Assembly (NCBI RefSeq): GCF_032854445.1
Contig: NC_088295.1
Coordinates: 36,548,510 to 36,612,509, forward strand
Source: Liolophura sinensis
Lineage: Eukaryota > Mollusca > Polyplacophora > Chitonida > Chitonidae
Direction of reading: 5' to 3'
DNA length: 64,000 nucleotides
The number at the start of each line of letters is the position of its first letter. Within the stretch, counting starts at the first letter, position 1. The notes beneath the pieces are model-generated. The model was not told where the DNA came from. It saw only the letters and a program-made list of their open reading frames with translations, and did not search any database. Both the position numbers and the translations under genes were made by a program. Positions 35,291 through 44,861 of this stretch are shown in pieces.

Positions 35291-36463
35291 CAAAGTTCAA
35301 ATTCGTAGTCCGTGAATGAGTTCCATGTCAAATAACAATTAAACAAGTATCTCAGTCGCGCTTTAATTGCAACTATTCATGAAGGCATCATGCTGATGTA
35401 ATGAGCATGGCTACCTTTACGGCCCCTAGCTCCAGGTTAAGCGGTATTAGATACAGTTTGAAAATGACGAGCGTTACAGACCCTAACCCATCAGATTGTG
35501 ATTCAAAAGTAAATATGTTTTCACGTTAATATGTAAAGACCTCATGCTACAAGAGGCGCCATCTATGATGTTACACATGACATACAAGATAGACGGTTAC
35601 ACTGGGCAACCAGCGCCATCTATGTTGTACAATACCATGTAGGTGATAGATATGTACACAGGGATAACAGCGCNNNNNNNNNNNNNNNNNNNNNNNNNNN
35701 NNNNNNNNNNNNNNNNNNNNNNNNNNNNNNNNNNNNNNNNNNNNNNNNNNNNNNNNNNNNNNNNNNNNNNNNNNNNNNNNNNNNNNNNNNNNNNNNNNNN
35801 NNNNNNNNNNNNNNNNNNNNNNNNNNNNNNNNNNNNNNNNNNNNNNNNNNNNNNNNNNNNNNNNNNNNNNNNNAGAGAAACTTTAATGATTCTTGCTTTT
35901 TCAGATTTATAGCAGTAAATAGGCAATCTATATAGTCGTACCACTTGCTTTACAAGAAAATAGTCATAGAATTAGTGCTCTTATTATTACAAATTACAAG
36001 TTATTGAATACAAATAGCCCAAGATCAAGTACATCTCTCTATAAATTTGGTGCCAAAATATAATTTCACAGATTTTCATTGATTCTTACTTTACATTAAC
36101 ACCACCTCGTTTCTTCACAACTGTGTTTAATTGATCACATTACAATCCAAATAGGCGTGGTTAAAATAGGCATCAATTCTGCGTCATTAGAACAGTATAG
36201 TTTGTTCATTACCACATTGGAAAACAAAAGGAAGTAATACTCAAACCAGAGCCCATTTTCCTCACTGAAGCCATTTTGCCGTCTTAACACATGCAAGATA
36301 TTCGCTGTACTTTCATCACCTCGGGAATCGCTGCAGGTTGTAATTTTCCGGTGTTTACTTTAAAATTTAATCCTCCGGTGCCAAGAGTGTTGGATGTCAC
36401 AAAAGACATGTATCACAAGATGATACTAAGAAGGTCAGCGAGTTGACCCGCTGAGATCTCTTC
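35291..36463. repeat. Upstream flank of copy A (segmental duplication)
   Basis: It is collinear with 39905-40980: GTAGTCCGTGAATGAGTTCC, CAAGAGGCGCCATCTATG, ACTCAAACCAGAGCCCATTT and CTTTCATCACCTC recur in order. About 130 bp around 35415-35545 are specific to this copy. The proximal 250 bp before the TATA box are the best conserved, consistent with a shared promoter. The assembly gap falls inside this segment. Confidence 0.85.
35674..35873. other. Assembly gap (200 N)
   Basis: Exactly 200 undetermined bases. The paralogous segment at about 40184-40400 spans the gap and predicts roughly 215-220 missing bases, close to the placeholder length. Confidence 0.98.
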
Positions 36464-36471
36464 TATATAAG
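36464..36471 (+). promoter_or_regulatory. TATA box of gene copy A
   Basis: TATATAAG, 58 bp before the ATG at 36522. Copies B (TATAAGG at 40981) and C (TATATAAC at 47071) have a TATA box at nearly the same distance, which supports a real promoter. Confidence 0.7.
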
Positions 36472-36521
36472 GACCAGCTACTCGACAAACCAGCTATAGT
36501 TTCTGTGTATTGGCTACTGCC

Positions 36522-37159
36522 ATGGCCGACACACTGGACAACTCGCTTCACACGACTCTCTCGTCACTGGACTTGGGCACTACCCTGGATGAAGTGGACT
36601 TCCGCAGAAATCCTCTAACATGTCCTCAGTACACGATGATAACAACAGTAACATCATGCTGTCAGTTACAATGTCACGTGGTCCACCACCGCCATTACGC
36701 ACAACCTCCAAACCGAATATACTCAGAGATCTATAAACATAGCTTATTTCAGTTAAGGGACAAATGCTTTAGCTTCGCATACGTACATATTCATTGTATT
36801 AATGTATATTTCTCTTCTCCAACAGAGATTCCATACAGGCCTGGCTAAATAACCATCTGACGGACAACTCGAGCGATGAGAACAGCAGTTTGACCAGTCA
36901 CGTACCAAATCAGGGACATAGACGGCGCTTTGTGATTGACACCAACCATTCTCACACCAACCTAGTCACCTTTGACAGGAACAGTAAAACGAGGATCGCC
37001 AAACGAAGAAGATTCCACCAGCGATCCCTTCCCACAATCCACAACAGTTCAGAAAGCCAGTGCACCCACTTTACCTCTTTACCCTTGTCACACTCCAAGA
37101 TATCCGGGTTCCCATTGAAGGGATATATGCAGAGAATGATGAAGAATATATTTTCCTGA
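36522..37159 (+). pseudogene. Tandem gene copy A, broken
   Basis: Relative of the intact gene at 47127-48160. Exon 1 starts MADTLDNSLHTTLSSLDLGT, matching the N-terminal motif of the family. A deletion of about 13 bp after GTGGACTT (compare copy B at 44475) then throws the frame. A second deletion of about 120 bp, between two GAATAT repeats, removes the rest of exon 1 and its splice donor. Exon 2 (36826-37159, acceptor CTCCAACAG) is still fully open for 111 codons and keeps the family motifs TNLVTFDRNS and AKRRR and an NIFS C-terminus. The poly(A) signal AATAAA is at 37230-37235. The intact second exon suggests recent loss, or reuse by another transcript. Confidence 0.7.
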
Positions 37160-37235
37160 GAATCACCGCTGTACACTGCAATTAAAGTGCTGCCTTTGTT
37201 TATTATTATTTCAAAAGGGCTACTGTTTTAATAAA

Positions 37236-37846
37236 TAATATCATGTCCGAATATCATTGGATTGTTTGTTCGTCTCTTGTGTTTGTGGTTTGTTTTTTGT
37301 TACAATGAGTATGATGTTGTTGCACAGCCAACCATAACGAATCCAGTCTAATCAGTGTATCATAGTTCATTTAGATAACGTCTGTCTAATTTCTGCGGAA
37401 TCATCATGACTGACATAACCCCATGACAGAGTTTGGTTCTGGGCGGCATTAGTCAATTGTGTATATTAATGGCGGCAGTTTTGGTCAGTGTTTTTCACTG
37501 ACATTTGAGAACACACACATTTCATTTTTCATATAATACATGGGTGGTATGTCAAGTAGAAAGTGTTTTGTCAGGCAGAAGAGAAATTATTCTTCCAATG
37601 TACAAAACAGGGATAGTAAAGGTGACGACAGTGAAGACATTCTCGATGATAAACTTAGTTTAGCGTTGCCAAAGTCACTTTGGCAACAAAGTCACTTTTG
37701 GAAGACATTCTCAAACTTAGACAATATGAAGCAATATTCACATACAATATCCCGCTAAGTAAATGTGTCAGCAGTAAAGACATTCTCGATGATAAATCAA
37801 CGATGTGGTGACCAAAGGTGTCACTGAAGACATTCTAAAAGTGCTG
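37236..37846. repeat. Downstream flank of copy A
   Basis: It aligns with 44875-45120 and 45820-46080. It contains a small hairpin (37484-37502) and several copies of a GAAGACATTCTCGATGATAA motif (near 37635, 37700, 37775 and 37825). A 72-codon frame at 37540 keeps its first 24 codons open in copy B, but with mostly replacement changes, so I do not call it a gene. Confidence 0.65.
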
Positions 37847-37884
37847 CTAAATCACTCAGACTAATGCAGAGGCAATGTTCAATG

Positions 37885-37999
37885 TTATTTATTTATTTGA
37901 TTGGTGTTTTACGCCGTGCTCAAGAATATTTCACTGATACGACGGCGGCCATCATTATGGTGGGAGGAAACCGGGCAGAGCCCGGGGAAAACCCACGAC
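37885..37999 (-). mobile_element. SINE 3' fragment (first of tandem pair)
   Basis: The plus strand reads TTATTTATTTATTTGATTGG and TGTTTTACGCCGTGCTCAAG, then ACGACGGCGGCC and GGGCAGAGCCCGGGG. This is the reverse complement of the main SINE's 3' half. The equivalent position in copy B (near 46110) lacks it. Confidence 0.85.
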
Positions 38000-38093
38000 T
38001 CACAATATTTTACAATTGTCGCCAAATTACAGTGTCTTAAATACAAAGTTGGTTACTAAATCACTCAGACTAATGCAGAGGCAATGTTCAATG

Positions 38094-38208
38094 TTATTTA
38101 TTTATTTGATTGGTGTTTTACGCCGTACTCAAGAATATTTCACTGATACGACGGCGGCCAGCATTATGGTGGGAGGAAACCGGGCAGAGCCCGGGGGAAA
38201 CCCACGAC
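38094..38208 (-). mobile_element. SINE 3' fragment (second of tandem pair)
   Basis: Duplicate of the fragment at 37885-37999, created by the 209-bp tandem duplication. Only a few substitutions separate the two. Confidence 0.85.
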
Positions 38209-38266
38209 TCACAATATTTTGCATTTGTCGCCAAATTACAGTGTCTTAAATACAAAGTTGGTTACT

Positions 38267-39654
38267 GTCAAAGGATGAACGAAACTTCTGGTTTCTCTGT
38301 AAAGAAATAATTTTTCACTCATAAAACCTACCATATAGGAGCAATATACAAAGGAAAAATATGCGTTTGGCCTCATAAACATGTGTTTTCCTATGGGGAG
38401 ATTTACCCTTGGTTTTTCACACAGGTTTTTCTCAACAGGACATGTTTTATTATTATTACAAATATCTTTAAGTGTCTGTTAAAATAATTTCTGCATCATT
38501 AACAACTTTTTCACTTTAAAAATTTGTGTGAAATTAGAAAAATTCTTTGCAAACAGATTGGAAGGAAAATTCGCAAAGAATGTAAAGAACACAAAGGGAA
38601 ATGTCCAAGAAAGATGTCCGAGACTTTAGCCATATATATCAACTGCCCAAGATATGTAAAAAAACAACATCAACTCTTTTAAAAATGCCCCCAACAGAAA
38701 AATTTGACTCTTCTCTTTTACTTACACGTACTTTGTGCCCGCATGTAAAAATATTATTCATAAAATGCCATGTTTTAAAATCTGTACATAAAACTATGTC
38801 TTTATTCAAGTCAGTCATTTGCTGGTTTAACAATATATTTATTTAGAGTGGAAATTTGGACTGATAAACAGACCATCCTTGTATTATTATCTCTTCGCTT
38901 ACTGTCAAGTATATCAGCTTTCGTGAACAAAAAAGACACCTTTCAAACATTGAAATGAAGGGAAATTCACCAAGGATATATGAGAAAGAAGGGAAAACGT
39001 TGGGTTGTAGCGTTACCAAGAAGAAATAAGAACTTAAAGATCAAATTCACGTACACAAATAACGCAAGACAAGACATGAGATAACTCAAAGTGTATAAAA
39101 AGCAAACTTAGATTGAGGACAAAGTGATAATATGGAAGTCCTTCTCAAAGAATACAAAGACGACACACTCACTGTTTCTTCCCACAACACCTCCGTGCAC
39201 GGATAAATTTAGACTGAGGACAACGTGATAATATGGAAGTCTTTCTCAAAGAAAACACAGACGACACACTCGTTTTTTTTTTGCCACAATACCTCCGTGC
39301 ACGAAAAACTAGGAGCCGGACTCCACACCGACTTCCTGCCCTGCAATGCCTCGATTTTTGAGAGTCCGACTGAAAGCTTTATCCTTAACAAATTCTGCTC
39401 TAGCTCTATATGATATATACAACAAGTGTGTTGCTTAACCCCGCCCAAACGATCTACGTCCAGTAATTGTGTCATCTGTAATCGCGCTGTCTCGACAGCA
39501 TATACATTCAGCGTGTAGTTAGAAAGAGTTTGTGGTCGTGACAACAAAATTACACCTTGAAAAGACCAGTAACATCATTAGCCTCACTGGCCAATTATGT
39601 GCGGACATGTGGGAGAATGTGGGAGCAACACCAAGCTGGTAAACATGTAAGTAA

Positions 39655-39689
<35 letters not shown>

Positions 39690-39904
39690 AAATATATACA
39701 AAATAAAACAAATATAAGCGTCATGTCTGACATTCATATACCATTCGTAGTCCGTAAAAGGCGTTCCAAGTCGATTTCCAAAACAACGTTTAACACTACC
39801 TCTCAAAGACAAAGGTATGTAAGAAATTATACAAATAAGAAATAAAGCCGGTAGCACACAAGAGAGAAACGGTCATCAGTTTTCAATGATGCCAGGCATG
39901 AATT
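38267..39904. repeat. Distal flank of copy A
   Basis: To about 39310 it is collinear with 46190-46860 (CTGGTTTCTCTGTAAAGAAA, GGAAAAATATGC and AAGATGTCCGAGACT landmarks). A roughly 100-bp piece (GAGGACAAAGTGATAATATG and onward) is tandemly doubled at 39112-39310. The rest, 39311-39904, has no recognised feature except an (AT)n run at 39660-39685. Open frames here differ between copies and look non-coding. Confidence 0.65.
39660..39685. repeat. Short (AT)n microsatellite
   Basis: About 26 bp of alternating A and T within the distal flank of copy A. Confidence 0.8.
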
Positions 39905-40980
39905 CCGTATCAAAATTCAAATTGTAGTCCGTGAATGAGTTCCAATTCAAATAACAATTTAACAAGTATCTCAGCCGCGCCTTAATTGCAACAGTCCATA
40001 AAGGCATCATGCTAATGTAATAAGCATGGCCATTACATTTTATGCTAGATTTCATGCTACAAGAGGCGCCATCTATGCTGTTACACCTGACATACAAAAT
40101 AGACTGTTACACTGGGCAACCAGCACCATCTATGTTGTTAAATACCATGTACGTGATAGATATGTTAATAGGGATAACAACGCCGTCTATGTGGTTGATC
40201 ACAATACAGTTCGCCAGAGATTCTGAACGCTCTGTCCATACCTGCCAACGAGAGTGTTATACTCATTGTAAAATTTGAGAAACTTAGGCATGATCAAAGC
40301 TGGACATAGAATCCTACAGGAGAAACAATACAAGGGTGAAGTCGTTCTCACGGGCATGCTTAAATTATAACATCGGATAATGCGGGCTTTACATGGACTA
40401 CACAGAAAACGTTAATAATTGTTTTCAGATTGATAGCACTAATGGGCAATCTATAAAGTCGTCTCACTGGCCTAACTGGCAAAACAGTGATTGAATATGT
40501 GCTGTTAGTCAATACAAATAACACAAGATCAAGTACATGAGGCAGAATTTGTGGTGGCAAAATATAATCTCACACTTGTAAAGTGGCTCTCCATTTATAA
40601 TAAACACTCATAACACCTTGTTATTTCCCATCTGTGCTTTCCTGATCATTTCACAGTCATAATAAGCAAGGTTAAAACAGCCATCAGCTGCATGTCGTTA
40701 GAACAGTACAGTCTGCTGGTTACCAAACGGGAAATTAAATTAAAGGAATTAATACTCAAACCAGAGCCCATTTTCCCCACTGAAGCCATTTTTCCATCTT
40801 AACACATACAAGAAATTCGCTGTACTTTCATCACCTCAGGAATCGCAGCAGGTTGTAATTTTCCGGTGTTTACTTGAAAATTTAATCCTCCGGCGCAAAG
40901 TGTGTTGAATGCCACAAAAGACATGTATCACAAGATGATATTAACAAGGTCAACGAGTTGACCCGCTGAGATCTCTTCTG
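39905..40980. repeat. Upstream flank of copy B (segmental duplication)
   Basis: Paralogue of 35293-36463. It retains the sequence missing in the assembly gap of copy A. Near 40060-40200 it has diverged tandem units of about 58 bp, each starting with GCGCCATCTATG or a close variant. Confidence 0.85.
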
Positions 40981-41049
40981 TATAAGGACTAGCTACTCAA
41001 CAAACCAGCTATAGTTTCTTTGTATTCTCTACTGCCATGGCCGTCAACT

Positions 41050-41502
41050 GGCCTCAGACCCCCATTAGTTTTCCATAAGCGACAATGTTAACGTTTAGCG
41101 CTGTAGCTCAGTCCCAAACATTCCGAGGCCAATAAGCTTTGGTGCATACCTGGCCCAGCCTGTGAGAAAGAAGCTGTAAAAATCTTGACATAGGTTGACC
41201 GTCAAAATCTGGACCTTTCCATGCCGGCAGCTGGGAGGGGTGCCTAGCAACGCCAAGGGGACGTCACTCGCAGCCTCATCACCACCTGTCTCCTTGTGTC
41301 CTCTCGCCCAGAATTTCAAACTTTCACCATTAAAACTCATACCTGCCCAAAGCTTAGACAATTTCCATCATTTTGATACCAAGCATGCACCTGTACACCA
41401 AAAACGGCAGGCTGGCAGCAAAAAAAGACTTTACACCCTAAAATACACAGAACTACAATCGTCCCTACTGAAAAACGGAAGTTGTAATGGGGGTCTGTGT
41501 CC
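41050..41502. repeat. Left 453-bp terminal repeat with inverted ends
   Basis: It appears identical to the repeat at 43957-44409, with a constant offset of 2907 bp. Taken alone it looks like a MITE. The open frames on both strands (88 and 113 codons) are identical in the two copies simply because the DNA is. An RFX-like CCTAGCAAC lies near 41235, with ACGTCAC just downstream. Confidence 0.9.
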
Positions 41503-43956
41503 TATCACACCAGCCAACTTTTTTCAAAATCAATAATTTTTGCACCACATAATGCTTACTACCTCTAAACCTCACACATAAAGTTACAGCTTGATACATG
41601 CAAAAACTTTTGAGTAGGCGGAATTTAACTTGGGGTACCCCTATCTTGGAAATGTGTCTGTTTGTCCGTCCTCAAGCATGAAGTTCAAAGCTCTGTAGTA
41701 CACATACCGTTCAAAATATCTCAACCAGGTCAAATGTTTTGGAAAGCTGGTATGTATATCTGCAAGAAAAACGAAAAAATTCCAATGACAAAGTATTTTA
41801 CATTTTCCATTGACAAACATTTAGAAAAGTATGGATTTTCAAGTAGATTTTCTTGTTTACAGCAGTGTAAAGAAAATACTTAAAAGCCAAAAGTGTCAAA
41901 ATATATATCAAAAGACAGGTAATTTATCTGACAATTCACTTACAAAATATAGGACATACCTTTTAGCAACTTTGTGCAAAATTTGACTTAAAGTGATACA
42001 GGTGGGTAGCAAAGCGGAGTTTCAAAATTCCAGAAAAGTACATTTTGATCACCATCAAAGTAAACATATGCATCCAAATTGATATAGAAATGCTCATAGG
42101 CACAGTTTCCATGGATAGGGCTAAAGAAAAGACTAGTATCCCTTTTACATAGTGATTCACATGATAAAACCCTTTAAAAGATCACCCACTACCCTCCCCC
42201 CCCTCCCCCCACTACCCCCCTTTCCCGTCTCCCCCATGGCTGCCATTGGTTGGCTGGCTTACCTCAACTCACAGTGCAAAAGAATCCCACCACCTGTGTT
42301 GTTGCCTCAGACTAAATTAGTACTTTCTACATAACAAACACCAAAGTGTGACACTGGCATCTACAAGAGATAAGTAGAGGGGAGAAATATGAATTTGCCA
42401 CTTACAAAAATAAAGCCACACAGTACATGCACATTGGTCATTCAGACAGTCAGCAAGGCAACCCTCCCAAGACATGTTGAAGGGACCCAAGAAGAGGGGA
42501 AAAGCTATACTTTTTAACCTGTAACAACACAGAAATCCTCAAATAATCAGTGAGAAATTACATCCGTAATCAGGTTCCACACTGGGTGTTCCTGGGTGGG
42601 CATGAGGAATGGACATTCAAACTGTCCGTACATATATGAGAAACCTGTGACGTTTCCCCGTTTGGGGGGGGGGGGTCGGGGGGGCTGGAGGGGTATGTGT
42701 CATGGTGTAGTACCGGACCAATGACGGGGATTCTAGGTCGGCCAAGGGAGTGGAAGACTGCATCCGAATGGTCACGCCTTTGAGGAAGCTGAACGGCTAG
42801 CAGACCCCACTCACCTAGGTAGATCCCAGTTCAATATATGCATAAACCAGGCAAAGTTCACTGACGCCATGTTTGGGAGACAAGATCTAAAGAGGGAAAC
42901 CAAGACGAAAGCTCAATAGGTATTAAACTAGGATGTGAAAGCCATATGTAGCTGTCTAATTTCTAACTTGTGTGTGAGGACATTGGAAACATAAAAAAAA
43001 TCCCAGTTGCCCAGGGAGGTGGATGCCACACTGGGCCAGATACTAAAACAAAAACTCCTTGAGATGTCGCAGGAACAGCGTACTATGTTCTGGTGGAGAA
43101 ACAGACACCTGGTGGGGCAGAGACTCATTTTCACAAGGGCAATATTCCAACAGATCACACTTACATGTATGCTAGAAACTTGAAATTGATCATTTTTGTT
43201 CCAACGCCACACATACTGTGTGAGTGCACATGTAACTTGTCAGAGGAATGAATATACACATGCAATGAAAACTACATGCCTACAGTGGTTTATTTTTAAG
43301 TTTAAAGAGGAAAATTTACCTTGTCCACTTCAAGTCTATGCCCAAAACAGCAGACAGTGTTGCAGCAGAGATGCCTGTTTTTAATGTTTTGTGACCTGCA
43401 GGATGATTTGAAGCACATTTACCTAGTGTGTGGTGGCACACATGGGAGGAACCTGACTTGGTTTGTAAATTAAATGCACACTGGCCCTCTCTACTACTCT
43501 AGCCAAGTAAATTAATCTGCTGATGTGTTTTTATCCACCTGTGTGAGGCTGGGCCCTTATATGTGATGCAAGGCCTTATCGACCATCCTTAATCACACCA
43601 CCCTATCTATCAGCCACATACTCCAATTTCACTCGCAGCACTCAAATTTTGCATTATTCATCAAATGTCAGCCCCAAAAGAGACATTTAAAAAACCAGGA
43701 ACAATGAAACGTCTGTGTTTGTTCCAGTCTGTTTATACTCCTGTACTATACCCTTGACCACAGATCGTTTTAGCCGATTTTTAGACAAAATGGATATGTG
43801 GGGAAAATATAGAATTAAAAAGCTTTAAAACTGCTCAATCAAGTTCCATGTCAATGCAAACCACATCGCAGATGTACCCACCAAATATTATCACGCTGCT
43901 GCGAAATCTGAGCACACAGTGACATATTACATGTTTTGGCACAAGTGGACAGATCA
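41503..43956. other. Interior of the composite insertion
   Basis: 2454 bp with no convincing coding sequence. It includes a C-rich run at 42187-42235 and a G-rich run at 42664-42690. Just before the right repeat a 37-codon plus-strand stretch (HIADVPTKYYHAAAKSE, near 43870-43920) is faintly protein-like, reminiscent of the end of an RNase H domain, but a stop precedes it closely and I would not name it. Confidence 0.6.
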
Positions 43957-44409
43957 GGCCTCAGACCCCCATTAGTTTTCCATAAGCGACAATGTTAACG
44001 TTTAGCGCTGTAGCTCAGTCCCAAACATTCCGAGGCCAATAAGCTTTGGTGCATACCTGGCCCAGCCTGTGAGAAAGAAGCTGTAAAAATCTTGACATAG
44101 GTTGACCGTCAAAATCTGGACCTTTCCATGCCGGCAGCTGGGAGGGGTGCCTAGCAACGCCAAGGGGACGTCACTCGCAGCCTCATCACCACCTGTCTCC
44201 TTGTGTCCTCTCGCCCAGAATTTCAAACTTTCACCATTAAAACTCATACCTGCCCAAAGCTTAGACAATTTCCATCATTTTGATACCAAGCATGCACCTG
44301 TACACCAAAAACGGCAGGCTGGCAGCAAAAAAAGACTTTACACCCTAAAATACACAGAACTACAATCGTCCCTACTGAAAAACGGAAGTTGTAATGGGGG
44401 TCTGTGTCC
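43957..44409. repeat. Right 453-bp terminal repeat with inverted ends
   Basis: Second identical copy. Its outer end is followed by AACT, matching the bases before the left repeat. Confidence 0.9.
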
Positions 44410-44861
44410 AACTGGACAACTCGCTTCACACAACTCTCTCGTCACTGGACTTGGGCACTACCATGGATGGAGTGGACTTTCCCACCTATACTCCGCAGAA
44501 ATCCTCTAACATGTCCTCAGTACTCGATGATAACAACAGTAACATCAGGCTATCAGCTACAATGTCACGTGGTCCACCACCGCCATTACCTACAACCTCC
44601 AAGCCGAATATGCCGTCACCCAATCAACGGTGGAAGACTTCTGTATAATCTGTACATCTGTATAATGTACCAAGTAAACACGCCAATCAAAAATCGTTGG
44701 TGTTATATCTATTCCAATTCATCGGCAAATGTATAGTGAATATACTCAGAGATCTATAAACATAGCTTATTTCAGTTAAGGGACGAATGCTTTAGCTTAG
44801 AAAACGTACATATTCATTTTATGAATGTAAATTTCTCTTCTCCAACAGAGATTCCATACAG

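Larger units (their letters stand above)
37847..38266. repeat. 209-bp tandem duplication containing a SINE fragment
   Basis: The unit from CTAAATCACTCAGACTAATG to AAGTTGGTTACT is present twice (37847-38055 and 38056-38266). Each copy carries the same SINE fragment, so the SINE inserted first and the segment then duplicated. Copy B (about 46075-46190) has one unit without the SINE. Confidence 0.9.
41050..44409. mobile_element. 3.36 kb composite insertion with identical terminal repeats
   Basis: Two 453-bp direct repeats bracket 2454 bp of non-coding DNA. Each repeat begins GGCCTCAGACCCCCATTA and ends TAATGGGGGTCTGTGTCC, so it has its own imperfect 18-bp inverted ends (16 of 18). The four-base AACT occurs just outside both outer ends (41046-41049 and 44410-44413). 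The inner ends are flanked by TATC and ATCA and do not match. The whole unit therefore inserted once into exon 1 of copy B, or grew there. It has no TG...CA ends, primer site or transposase frame, so I call it non-autonomous and unclassified. Confidence 0.8.
40981..44861 (+). pseudogene. Tandem gene copy B, interrupted and truncated
   Basis: TATAAGG at 40981 and an ATG at 41037 parallel copy A. Five codons later the reading frame is cut by the 3.36 kb insertion 41050-44409. After it, exon 1 resumes (LHTTLSSLDLGT, then SRGPPPPLPTTSKP near 44570-44610), so the reading can be followed across the insertion. A one-base deletion before CCGTCACCC then leads to an early stop at about 44648. The intron and acceptor (CTCCAACAG near 44848) remain, but nearly all of exon 2 is deleted: only about 13 bp survive before sequence homologous to the 3' flank of copy A. 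It cannot encode the family protein. Confidence 0.8.

Noticed and set aside
38601-38846. 81-codon plus-strand frame (MSKKDVRDFS...) downstream of copy A
   Set aside because: The paralogous DNA in copy B (46436 onward) is alignable but its frame is shifted, so the protein is not conserved.
41195-41536. 113-135 codon frames repeated at 41195 and 44102
   Set aside because: Their conservation merely reflects identical 453-bp DNA repeats. They run across repeat boundaries into unrelated sequence and end differently.
43870-43985. RNase H-like peptide at the right end of the composite interior
   Set aside because: Only about 37 codons, closely preceded by a stop, with no neighbouring reverse-transcriptase fragments in frame.
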